NCBI RefSeq assembly: GCF_000720765.1
Contig: NZ_JODC01000014.1
Location: 124,001 to 188,000, forward strand
Source: Streptomyces sp. NRRL S-646
GTDB lineage: Bacteria; Actinomycetota; Actinomycetes; Streptomycetales; Streptomycetaceae
Reading direction: 5' to 3'
DNA length: 64,000 bases
Shown here: positions 16,987 through 25,412 of the stretch, one piece after another
How the letters are laid out: each line of letters opens with the position of its first letter
How positions within the stretch are numbered: position 1 is the first letter of the stretch
Program-made: the position numbers and the translations under genes
Notes under the pieces: model-generated
Seen by the model: only the letters and a program-made list of their open reading frames with translations
What the model was told of the DNA's origin: nothing
Database searches by the model: none

Positions 16987-19914
16987 TCAGCCCGCCCCCT
17001 GCTCCTCCACCACCTGCAGCATCTGTTCTGCCTCCGCCTTTCGGTCCTGTGCCGTCTCGTCCTCGTCGTCCGCGCCGTCGTATGCGGCGAGGACTGCGTG
17101 CGCGCGTGCCGCTGCTCGGGTGGGGCGGGCGAGGTCGGCCTCCAGCCAGCCTGCGGCGAGTTCGGCGCCGGTGCGGCTGTCCAGGGCGTCGTCGCCGAGG
17201 GAGGCGAACACTGCGATCGCCTCGGTGACCTGGGACAGGGCGTCCTCGAGTGCCGCCCGGATCGAGTCGTCGTCGGCGTCCTCCGTGGCGGAGCGGGCGA
17301 GCAGGTCGCCGAACTGGCGGTGGGTGTGGCCGAGTTCGGCGACGAGCCGCTGCCGGGCCTCCTCGTCCGGGCCGGCGGTGCCCAGCGCCGCCTCGCACTC
17401 CCGCACCGCGCCCGCCATCAGTTCCCGTGCCGCGTCCGTTCCGTCCTCCGCGCGCAGCGCGAGCCAGGCACGCGCGCGCAGGGAGCGTACGAGGCCGTGG
17501 ACGTTGCCGAGCGAGCGCCACAGTTCGCCCGCGCGCGCGTACGCCTGGTCCGCCTCGGCGGGCAGTCCCGCCGCTCCGAGGGACTCGGCCGCGAGGTGGG
17601 CGAGCGTGGCGTGGTCGTGCTGCTCGGGCCAGTGGCGGGCGATCTCGGCGGCCTGCAGCCGCCGTTCGGCCGCCTCGCGGTGCTCGCCGAGTTCGCTCAG
17701 ACAGTCGCCGAGCCACCACTGCGTCTGCACGACGGCGCCGTCCCCGTGCGTCTCGGCACTCAGATCGGGCAGCGCCGACTCCAGCACCTCCGCCGCCTCG
17801 GCCCACCGCTCCTGCCGTAGCAGGAACCCGCCGAGCTGCTGCCGCGCCCAGGCGCCGATCGTCGGGCCCTCGCCCGCCTCGTCGGCCCAGTGCGCCGCCT
17901 CCAGGGCATGCTCGGCGGCCTCCACGGACAGCCCCCGGCCGCCCAGCACCTCGGCGAGCTGCAGGTGCAGCTGGGCCCGCCCGACCGCCTCCAGATGCGC
18001 CCCGCCGTGCTCCAGAGCCGCCCGCAGCGCCCGTTCCGCCCCCGAGATGTCGCCCAGGTGATGCGCCAGGCCGGCCAGCCGTGCCTCGTACTCCACCGCG
18101 AACCACGGCAGCCCGGCCCCGACGAACCCGGCCGTGGCCCGCCCGAACAGCTCCACGGCCGTCTCCAGGTCACCGCCGCGCACCGCCAGCTCCGCGAGCA
18201 TGGCCTGAGCCTCGGCCTCCCGCGAGGCGATCCGCACATCGTCCCCGGTGTACCCGCCGACCAGCGCGAGCAGTTCACGTACGGCACTCTCGGCGTCGGC
18301 GAGAACCGTTTCCCCAGCCGGCTCGCCCGCCTCCTGCACCCGCCGCATCAGGATCCGCGCCCGGCCCATCAGCACGGACGCCGTCTGCCGTACGCCGGTG
18401 GCGTCGTCGGCGTACAGCGCCAGGACCTGGTCGTAGGGCTCGGCGACCGCCGCCAGCGCTTCGTCCACCCGGCCGGACAGTGCGCGTACGTAGGCCGCAC
18501 GCGTGCGTGCCGCCAGCGCCTCACCGGGGTCGCCGGCCTCCGCGTACAGCTCGGCGGCCCGTTCGAAGAGTGCGGCGCCCTCCGGGCCCCGGTCCATCGC
18601 CTCGTGGTCCGCGATCTCCGCGCGGTCCCTGGCGTCCAGCTCGACGCCCTCGGCGGCACGCGAGACGGCCGCCCAGGCGTCCATGGCGTTCGGCTGGAGG
18701 GTGTGCGAGAGCCGGCGCGCCGCGGCCAGCAGGGCGGGCAGGTCCGGCGCTTCCTCCGTCACGGCGGTCGGCGCCGCCACCGGGGGCGCGGAGACCGGGC
18801 GCGTCGCCCGAACCCCGAGCGGCAGCCGATCGACCGGCGGCCGCTGCGCCATACGCGCGCGTGCCCGCTCGCTGACGTACGAGTTGCCGTTGCGCTCGTC
18901 GAAACGCGCGGCCAGGGCGAGCGCCTCGGTACGCGCGTGCGTGCCGAGTTCCCGCGCCGTCCACGTCCGGCCGGCCGGTCCGGGCACCTCACGGTCGCCC
19001 AGCTCCGCTTCGCCCAGCCGCTCCATGAGCAGCGCCACCACGCTCAGGAAGTCCAGCCTGCTGCGTGGATGCCCGGTGTCCGTGAAGTACGCCGGCCGCT
19101 CCGCGAGCAGTTCCAGGCCACGCGCCTCGTTGCCGGTCAGCGCGCAGAATTCCACGTGGTCCGCGTACGCGCCCCGCATGCTCTCCATGCCCCGCACCAG
19201 CCGGAAGCCCCGCAGATGGTTCGCGCGCGCCTCATCCGTGCGGCCCAGCCGCAGCAGGGGCACCAGGGACGACGCGAGCACCGTGTGCGGCTCGTGCGCG
19301 CACGTGAACTCGCCCTCCAGGACCGGCCGCCACAACAGCAGCGCCTCCGCGTCCCGCCCCTGCTCCGCCTGCCACCAGCCCTGCCCGTGCAGCTCGCACG
19401 CATGGCAGTCGGCCATGCTGTCCCGGTCGGCGGCCAGCCACGCGGCGTACGCCCGCTCCGCGCGCGCGATGTCCCCGATGTGCGCGGCCACGCTGAACTC
19501 GGCACTGCGCACGGCCCGTTCGGAGTGCCCGGCGAGCCGGTAGCGGTGCTCCATCTCGCCCAGCCACTTCTCGATCGAGGCGAGCGGCACATGCGGCTGG
19601 TCGAGCATGCCGGACGACATCCACTTGAAGACCCAGTGCAGCGAGTGCACCTCGTACTCGTCGAAGTCCCCGGGCCGCTCGTCCCACATACGCAGCAGAC
19701 GCGCGAAGGGGACGAACATCTTGTCCTTCTCGGAGCTGTAGTTGTAGACCTTCAGCTGATGCCCGAGCGCCTCGATCACGGCGAGCGGGATTCCCAGCTT
19801 CTCGGCCTCGGCGAGCAGCTGCTCCGCGCGCGCGTTGCGTACGGGGCCCTCCGGCCGTTCGGAGTTCTCCGCCATCGCGCGGCGCAGGGAGTCGAAGTCC
19901 GTGATCCCGCTCAT
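16987..19914 (-). CDS. Large TPR-repeat protein coupled to an Hsp90-like gene
   Basis: The protein has 975 residues from the ATG at 19914, beginning MSGITDFDSLRRAMAENSER. Residues ~1-420 form a distinct N-terminal helical region (LHWVFKWMSSGMLDQPHVPL). After a Pro/Ala-rich linker near residue 390-420, a long array of TPR-like helical pairs runs to the end. Examples are ALFERAAELYAEAGDPGEAL, AVELFGRATAGFVGAGLPWF and SLGNVHGLVRSLRARAWLAL. There is no signal peptide, membrane span or catalytic motif. The start overlaps the stop of the Hsp90-like gene (TGATG), so they are coupled and probably act together. I cannot name a function; TPR proteins often recruit chaperones or clients. Confidence 0.75.
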   Translation of the reverse strand: MSGITDFDSLRRAMAENSERPEGPVRNARAEQLLAEAEKLGIPLAVIEALGHQLKVYNYSSEKDKMFVPFARLLRMWDERPGDFDEYEVHSLHWVFKWMSSGMLDQPHVPLASIEKWLGEMEHRYRLAGHSERAVRSAEFSVAAHIGDIARAERAYAAWLAADRDSMADCHACELHGQGWWQAEQGRDAEALLLWRPVLEGEFTCAHEPHTVLASSLVPLLRLGRTDEARANHLRGFRLVRGMESMRGAYADHVEFCALTGNEARGLELLAERPAYFTDTGHPRSRLDFLSVVALLMERLGEAELGDREVPGPAGRTWTARELGTHARTEALALAARFDERNGNSYVSERARARMAQRPPVDRLPLGVRATRPVSAPPVAAPTAVTEEAPDLPALLAAARRLSHTLQPNAMDAWAAVSRAAEGVELDARDRAEIADHEAMDRGPEGAALFERAAELYAEAGDPGEALAARTRAAYVRALSGRVDEALAAVAEPYDQVLALYADDATGVRQTASVLMGRARILMRRVQEAGEPAGETVLADAESAVRELLALVGGYTGDDVRIASREAEAQAMLAELAVRGGDLETAVELFGRATAGFVGAGLPWFAVEYEARLAGLAHHLGDISGAERALRAALEHGGAHLEAVGRAQLHLQLAEVLGGRGLSVEAAEHALEAAHWADEAGEGPTIGAWARQQLGGFLLRQERWAEAAEVLESALPDLSAETHGDGAVVQTQWWLGDCLSELGEHREAAERRLQAAEIARHWPEQHDHATLAHLAAESLGAAGLPAEADQAYARAGELWRSLGNVHGLVRSLRARAWLALRAEDGTDAARELMAGAVRECEAALGTAGPDEEARQRLVAELGHTHRQFGDLLARSATEDADDDSIRAALEDALSQVTEAIAVFASLGDDALDSRTGAELAAGWLEADLARPTRAAARAHAVLAAYDGADDEDETAQDRKAEAEQMLQVVEEQGAG

Positions 19915-21761
19915 CAGTTGCCGTCCTCCCCGTGGGTCGCCCATTCCAGCAGGCCGATGAACGCCCGGTTCAGCAGCGCCGTGTCCGCCGGCCGCAGCGG
20001 GCGCTGCGCCATGAGCAGTGCCTGCCCGTACAGGGACTCGGTGGCGGTGCCGATCAGTTCCGGGTCGCCGAGCGAACTGATCCGCCGGATCAACGGGCTG
20101 AGGTGGTTGAGCACGAGACGCGCGCGTGGGGCGCTGCCGCGGAGCGACCCCAGGATGCCCGCCCAGAGGTCGTCGGCCTGTTCCTCGGCCTCGGCGCGGG
20201 CCTGTTCGTGGCGGGCCGCCCGGTCGTCCAGGTGCAGGGCGGGAACGGAGAGCGGGTGGAAGGCCCGCAGGACCACATCGCACCCCAGGGGGTCGAGTTT
20301 CGCCCGCGCGGCCGCCAGGAAGCCGGACAGGGCCAGCTCCTCGGCCGGGTCCACCGCGTCCAGATGCGCGGTCACCGTGTCGGCGTCCAGCTCCGCGACC
20401 ACCGTCCCGGGCCGCACCGACGGCAGCGCCTCGACCAGCTCACTGTCGTACGTGTAACCGCCGTTGATCACCCCGACGCCCTGCGCGGACGCGATCGGTG
20501 CGACCTGCCGGTACTCCTCCACGGTCCGCGTGAAGTGCACCACCGGGTGCCGCTGCGCGAACTCCTCCAGCGACAGTTGTCCGTCGGTGGTCTCGAAGGG
20601 CAGCCACGGCAGCATCGTCCGCAGCATCTCCTTGTCGTGCCGCGCCAGGGACTTCACACCCAGGTGGTGCACCGACAGGAAGGCCGCCAGCCGTTCCGGA
20701 TCGCCGGCCGCAAGCCCGGTCAGCCAGGACCGAATCCTTGTCCCCAGCGCCTCCCGTACGGCCGCCAGCGTCTCGTCCTCGTACAGCGACTCGCGCGAGG
20801 CCGTGGGCCGCAGACTGTCGGTGTCCAGCACGCACCGCACGAAGAACGCCCAGTCCGGCAGCAGCTGTTCGGCCCGCTCGGTCAGCAGCATGCCCTTCAG
20901 GTGCACGCGATGCGTCGCCCGCTGGGCGGGGCTCACGGCCGAAGGCAGAACGTACGCCACACCGCGGATCCCGGCGAGCGGCACGTTCAGCTCGATCGAG
21001 TCGAGCGGGGTGAAGCCGAACAACTCATGACAGTGCCGCGCCAGGGCCACACGCCGGTTGGCGGGGGAGGGGTACGACCGGTCCCAGGGCGCCGGGAGGT
21101 CGGTGACCGCCTCGTCGCCGACCCGGACGTCGTACGGCAGCAGTGACCCGAAGTCCCGCGCCAGGGTGAGCACCCGCTCGGGCGCGAGCCACTCGCCGGC
21201 CCCCGCCCGCGCCACCAGGTGCACGGTGGTGCCCGGTTCGGGCCGCGCCTCCTGGGGCAGCGTCCGCACGGTGTACGAACCGTCGTCGCTCGCCGTCCAC
21301 TCCACGACAGCCGCGTCCGGCGTACGGGCGCTGCGGCTGACGACCCGGATCCGCTCGGCGACCACGAAGCAGGCCAGCAGTCCGATGCCGAACTGCCCGA
21401 GGAAGTCGGAGCGGACCTCCTGGATGCCGTCGGCGATCCCGTCGGTCCGCTTGGAACTGCGCCCGATCGTGGCCAACAGGGTGTGCACGTCAGCCTCGGT
21501 GAGCCCGACTCCTGTGTCCTCGACCCGGAGGGCACCCGTCTCCGCGTACAGCCGCACCCGCGCCGGCGCGTCGGGCTGCTCCGCGCGTCGGGCGGTGATG
21601 GCGTCCACGGCGTTCTGCAGCAGCTCCCGCAGATAGACCTTGGGACTGGAGTAGAGGTGATGGGAGAGCAGATCCACCAGCCCACGCAGGTCGACCTGGA
21701 ACGTATGAGGCGGCTGGGGTGACTGGGACGGCTGGGATGACTTCGAGGTCTGGGAGTCCAT
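19914..21761 (-). CDS. Hsp90-family (HtpG-like) chaperone
   Basis: From the ATG at 21761 the protein has 615 residues, close to HtpG. The GHKL ATPase site is intact: LRELLQNAVDAITA (N-box Glu/Asn/Asp, ~residues 45-55), RVEDTGVGLTEADVHTLL, and GQFGIGLLACFVV as lid. The middle domain has LFGFTPLDSIELNVPLAGIR, KGMLLTERAEQLLPDWAFF and the arginine segment ASRESLYED. The C-terminal domain is divergent. The first ~20 residues are Ser/Gln/Pro-rich. Lower similarity to classical HtpG and coupling to the TPR gene suggest a specialised chaperone pair. The frame extends to 21893, but that part looks non-coding. Confidence 0.8.
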   Translation of the reverse strand: MDSQTSKSSQPSQSPQPPHTFQVDLRGLVDLLSHHLYSSPKVYLRELLQNAVDAITARRAEQPDAPARVRLYAETGALRVEDTGVGLTEADVHTLLATIGRSSKRTDGIADGIQEVRSDFLGQFGIGLLACFVVAERIRVVSRSARTPDAAVVEWTASDDGSYTVRTLPQEARPEPGTTVHLVARAGAGEWLAPERVLTLARDFGSLLPYDVRVGDEAVTDLPAPWDRSYPSPANRRVALARHCHELFGFTPLDSIELNVPLAGIRGVAYVLPSAVSPAQRATHRVHLKGMLLTERAEQLLPDWAFFVRCVLDTDSLRPTASRESLYEDETLAAVREALGTRIRSWLTGLAAGDPERLAAFLSVHHLGVKSLARHDKEMLRTMLPWLPFETTDGQLSLEEFAQRHPVVHFTRTVEEYRQVAPIASAQGVGVINGGYTYDSELVEALPSVRPGTVVAELDADTVTAHLDAVDPAEELALSGFLAAARAKLDPLGCDVVLRAFHPLSVPALHLDDRAARHEQARAEAEEQADDLWAGILGSLRGSAPRARLVLNHLSPLIRRISSLGDPELIGTATESLYGQALLMAQRPLRPADTALLNRAFIGLLEWATHGEDGN

Positions 21762-21929
21762 CGTCGCAGCGCCGGTGGGGGGAAGTTCGCGACGGCGCGG
21801 GGTCGGGCGGTCCCAGGTGGGGCGGTGACCGCGGGGGATGGCCGGAGCGCGCCATCCTAAGGCCGGAACGAGCCGTCTGACCAGGGGTTTCACGGGACGT
21901 ATACGGGATTGTCAGTGGCGTGGTGTGCA

Positions 21930-24149
21930 ATGGATCTCGTGCCCGCACTGGAAGAACCACTGAAGCAACCACTGAAGTCAGTGCTCGGCCCCGCCACCGC
22001 GAAGGTGATGGCCGAGCACCTCGGCCTGCACTCCGTCGGCGACCTCCTGCACCACTACCCGCGCAGATACGAGGAGCGCGGTCAGCTCACCCACCTCGCC
22101 GACCTCCCCATGGACGAGCACGTCACGGTGGTCGCGATGGTCGCCGACGCCCGCCTGCACACCTTCGCCTCCGCCAAGGCCCCCCGCGGCAAGGGCCAGC
22201 GCCTCGAGGTCACCATCACCGACGGCAGTGGCCGCCTCCAACTGGTCTTCTTCGGTCATGGCGTCCACAAGCCCCACAAGGAACTCCTGCCGGGCACACG
22301 CGCGATGTTCGCGGGCAAGGTCTCGGTCTTCAACCGCCGCCTGCAACTCGCCCATCCCGCCTACGAGTTGCTACGAGGAGACAGTGACGAGACGGTCGAG
22401 ACCTGGGCCGGCGCCCTCATCCCGATCTACCCCGCCACGGCCAAACTGGAGTCCTGGAAGATCGGCAAGGCGCTCCAGACGGTCCTGCCCACCGCCCAGG
22501 AGGCCATCGACCCGCTGCCGGAGGGACTCCGCGAGGGCCGCGGCCTGGTCTCCCTCCCGGAGGCCCTGCTCAAGATCCACCGCCCGCACACCAAGGCCGA
22601 CATCGAGGACGCCCGCTCCCGCCTCAAGTGGGACGAGGCCTTCGTCCTCCAGGTGGCCCTCGCCCGCCGCAGGCACGCCGACGCCCAACTCCCGGCGGTC
22701 GCCCGCAAACCCAAACCCGACGGCCTCCTCACCGCCTTCGACGACCGCCTCCCCTTCACCCTCACCGAGGGCCAGCAGAAGGTCTCCAAGGAGATCTTCG
22801 ACGACCTGGCGACCGAGCATCCGATGCACCGGCTGTTGCAGGGCGAGGTCGGATCGGGAAAAACCATGGTGGCCCTCCGCGCCATGCTCGCCACGGTGGA
22901 CGCCGGCGGCCAGGCCGCCATGCTCGCGCCCACCGAGGTGCTCGCCCAGCAGCACCACCGGTCCGTCGTCGAGATGATGGGCGACCTGGCCGAGGGCGGG
23001 ATGCTGGGCGGGACCGAGCACTCCACCAAGGTGGTGCTGCTGACCGGATCCATGGGCGCCGCCGCCCGCCGCCAGGCCCTGCTCGACCTGGTCACCGGCG
23101 AGGCCGGAATCGTGATCGGCACGCACGCGCTGATCGAGGACAAGGTCCAGTTCCACGACCTGGGCCTGGTCGTCGTCGACGAACAGCACCGCTTCGGCGT
23201 CGAACAGCGCGACGCCCTGCGCGGCAAGGGGAAGCAGCCCCCGCACCTCCTCGTCATGACGGCCACCCCCATCCCGCGCACGGTCGCCATGACCGTCTTC
23301 GGCGACCTGGAGACCTCCGTCCTCGACCAGCTCCCCGCAGGCCGCTCGCCCATCGCCTCGCACGTCGTCCCGGCCGCCGACAAGCCCCACTTCCTTTCCC
23401 GCGCCTGGGAGCGGGTCCGCGAGGAGGTGGGCAACGGCCATCAGGCATACGTCGTGTGCCCCCGCATCGGCGACGAGGAGGACGATCCGAAGAAGTCCGG
23501 CAAGAAGAAATCCCCGGAGGACGAGGCCGAGAAGCGCCCCCCGCTCGCCGTCCTCGAAGTGGCCGACCAGCTCGCCAAGGGCCCGCTCCAGGGCCTCCGC
23601 GTCGAGGTCCTGCACGGCAGGATGCACCCCGACGACAAGGACGCGGTCATGCGCCGCTTCGCCGCCGGCGACACCGACGTCCTGGTGGCCACCACGGTCA
23701 TCGAGGTCGGCGTCAACGTCCCGAACGCCACCGCCATGGTGATCATGGACGCAGACCGCTTCGGCGTCTCCCAGCTCCACCAGCTGCGCGGCCGCGTCGG
23801 CCGCGGCTCGGCCCCCGGCCTCTGCCTCCTGGTCACCGAGATGCCCGAGGCGAGCGCAGCCCGCCAGCGCCTGACCGCGGTCGCCTCCACCCTCGACGGC
23901 TTCGAACTCTCCCGCATCGACCTGGAGCAGCGCCGCGAGGGCGACGTCCTGGGCCAGGCCCAGTCGGGCGCCCGCACCAGCCTCCGCGTCCTGGCGGTCA
24001 TCGAGGACGAGGAGGTCATCGCGGAGGCGAGGGAGGAGGCGGCGGCAGTGGTGGCGGCGGATCCGGAGCTGAGCAGCCTTCCGGGCCTGCGTACGGCCCT
24101 GGACGCCCTTTTGGACGAGGAACGGGAGCAGTACTTGGAAAAGGGGTAA
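21930..24149 (+). CDS. recG: ATP-dependent DNA helicase RecG
   Basis: The 739-residue helicase drives reversal of stalled forks and branch migration of Holliday junctions. The N-terminal wedge/OB domain (residues ~1-250) includes LHHYPRRYEERGQ. The helicase core has Walker A LLQGEVGSGKTMVALRAM, the DEQH box VVVDEQHRFGVEQR, motif III VMTATPIPRT and motif VI QLHQLRGRVGRGS. An insert EEDDPKKSGKKKSPEDEAEK lies between motifs III and IV. The start could be ATG 21930 or GTG 21939; neither has a strong RBS. A dispersed repeat follows the stop. Confidence 0.96.
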   Translation: MDLVPALEEPLKQPLKSVLGPATAKVMAEHLGLHSVGDLLHHYPRRYEERGQLTHLADLPMDEHVTVVAMVADARLHTFASAKAPRGKGQRLEVTITDGSGRLQLVFFGHGVHKPHKELLPGTRAMFAGKVSVFNRRLQLAHPAYELLRGDSDETVETWAGALIPIYPATAKLESWKIGKALQTVLPTAQEAIDPLPEGLREGRGLVSLPEALLKIHRPHTKADIEDARSRLKWDEAFVLQVALARRRHADAQLPAVARKPKPDGLLTAFDDRLPFTLTEGQQKVSKEIFDDLATEHPMHRLLQGEVGSGKTMVALRAMLATVDAGGQAAMLAPTEVLAQQHHRSVVEMMGDLAEGGMLGGTEHSTKVVLLTGSMGAAARRQALLDLVTGEAGIVIGTHALIEDKVQFHDLGLVVVDEQHRFGVEQRDALRGKGKQPPHLLVMTATPIPRTVAMTVFGDLETSVLDQLPAGRSPIASHVVPAADKPHFLSRAWERVREEVGNGHQAYVVCPRIGDEEDDPKKSGKKKSPEDEAEKRPPLAVLEVADQLAKGPLQGLRVEVLHGRMHPDDKDAVMRRFAAGDTDVLVATTVIEVGVNVPNATAMVIMDADRFGVSQLHQLRGRVGRGSAPGLCLLVTEMPEASAARQRLTAVASTLDGFELSRIDLEQRREGDVLGQAQSGARTSLRVLAVIEDEEVIAEAREEAAAVVAADPELSSLPGLRTALDALLDEEREQYLEKG

Positions 24150-24155
24150 GCGGAA

Positions 24156-24225
24156 GCGCCCCTGTAAGGGGCGCGGGGCTGCACTCCATGTGCGGCTACC
24201 GCCGCCGGGGCGCGACCAGCCACAA
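24156..24225 (+). repeat. REP-like dispersed repeat, copy C (recG-rsmD intergenic)
   Basis: It begins seven bases after the recG stop with GCGCCCC-TGTAA-GGGGCGC. GGGGCTGCACTCCATGTGCG, a degenerate second hairpin and GGGCGCGACCAGCCACAA follow. It fills the space up to the rsmD leader. The hairpin may end the recG transcript. Confidence 0.85.
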
Positions 24226-24260
24226 TGGACCTGAAGCCGCCCCACAAACGAGGACCAAAG

Positions 24261-24848
24261 ATGACCCGCGTGATCGCCGGCGCAGCCGGCGGACGTCGCC
24301 TCGCCGTGCCGCCAGGCAATGGCACCCGCCCCACCTCCGACCGCGCACGCGAGGGCCTCTTCTCCACCTGGCAGTCCCTCCTGGGCAGCCCTCTGGAAGG
24401 CGAACGCGTCCTCGACCTCTACGCCGGCTCCGGCGCCGTAGGCCTGGAGGCCCTCTCCCGAGGCGCGAGCCACACCCTCCTCGTCGAGGCGGACGCCCGC
24501 GCCGCCCGGGTCATCCGCGAGAACGTCAGATCTCTCGGACTCCCCGGCGCCGAAGTAAGGGCAGGCAAAGCCGAACAGATCATCCAGGCCCCGGCGCCGA
24601 CACCGCCGTACGACCTCGTCTTCCTCGACCCCCCGTACCGAGTCACGGATCACGATCTTCGCGAGATTCTCCTCACACTCCGCTCGGGAGGCTGGCTCGC
24701 GCCGGAGGCGATCGTCACCGTGGAGCGCAGCACCAGAGGCGGCGAATTCAGGTGGCCCGAGGGTTTCGACGCGGTCAAGGCCCGTCGCTACGGCGAGGGA
24801 ACGTTTTGGTACGGTCGCGCCGCCTCTACGTGCGAAGACGCACGATGA
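24261..24848 (+). CDS. rsmD: 16S rRNA (guanine966-N2)-methyltransferase
   Basis: The 195-residue SAM-dependent enzyme has the motif I VLDLYAGSGAVGLEALSRGA, the acidic VEADARAA, and the catalytic motif IV FLDPPY, as expected for N2-guanine methylation in 16S rRNA. The N-terminal RVIAGAAGGRRLAVPPG is family-typical. ATG 24261 follows GAGGACC; a start at 24225 would lie inside the dispersed repeat. The stop overlaps a possible upstream start of coaD, so the two are probably one transcript. This rsmD-coaD order is widespread in bacteria. Confidence 0.93.
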   Translation: MTRVIAGAAGGRRLAVPPGNGTRPTSDRAREGLFSTWQSLLGSPLEGERVLDLYAGSGAVGLEALSRGASHTLLVEADARAARVIRENVRSLGLPGAEVRAGKAEQIIQAPAPTPPYDLVFLDPPYRVTDHDLREILLTLRSGGWLAPEAIVTVERSTRGGEFRWPEGFDAVKARRYGEGTFWYGRAASTCEDAR

Positions 24849-24874
24849 CCGGACCGGAGAGCGAGGGATCACTA

Positions 24875-25354
24875 GTGCGCCGCGCCGTCTGTCCCGGGTC
24901 GTTCGACCCGATCACCAACGGACACCTCGACATCATTTCCCGTGCCTCTCGTCTGTACGACGAGGTCTATGTCGCGGTCATGATCAACAAGTCCAAGAAG
25001 GGCCTGTTCGAGATCGACGAGCGGATCGACATGATCCGTGAGGTCACCGCCGAGTACGGCAACGTGATCGTCGAGGCCTTCCACGGTCTCCTGGTCGACT
25101 ACTGCAAGGAACGCGACATCCCGGCCATCGTCAAGGGCCTCAGGGCGGTCAGCGACTTCGACTACGAGCTGCAGATGGCCCAGATGAACAACGGCCTCTC
25201 GGGCGTCGAGACGCTCTTCGTGCCGACCAACCCCACCTACAGCTTCCTCTCCTCCTCGCTCGTCAAGGAGGTCGCGACCTGGGGCGGAGACGTCTCCCAC
25301 CTGGTGCCGCCGATGGTCCTGGAGGCCCTCAACAAGCGCCTCCGCAAGGACTGA
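24875..25354 (+). CDS. coaD: Phosphopantetheine adenylyltransferase
   Basis: The 159-residue enzyme adenylates 4'-phosphopantetheine in CoA synthesis. The nucleotidyltransferase motif CPGSFDPITNGHLDII (GxFDPxTxGH) is at residues 5-20. KGLRAVSDFDYELQMAQMN and the ISSS-type SFLSSSLVKEVA follow near the C-terminus. GTG 24875 gives the standard length and follows GCGAGGG. An ATG at 24845 overlapping the rsmD stop would add ten residues. It is co-oriented with the downstream DivIVA-like gene. Confidence 0.96.
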   Translation: MRRAVCPGSFDPITNGHLDIISRASRLYDEVYVAVMINKSKKGLFEIDERIDMIREVTAEYGNVIVEAFHGLLVDYCKERDIPAIVKGLRAVSDFDYELQMAQMNNGLSGVETLFVPTNPTYSFLSSSLVKEVATWGGDVSHLVPPMVLEALNKRLRKD

Positions 25355-25412
25355 TGGGGCTACAGTCGTCCCGTCCGTCTCCAACACAGCTGTAGAGAGT
25401 GGCGAGCACACG

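Noticed and set aside
22371..24872. 833-residue open frame on the minus strand
   Set aside because: It lies wholly opposite recG and rsmD and consists of the low-complexity Gly/Leu/Val/His-rich sequence expected from the antisense of GC-rich codons. No family motif.
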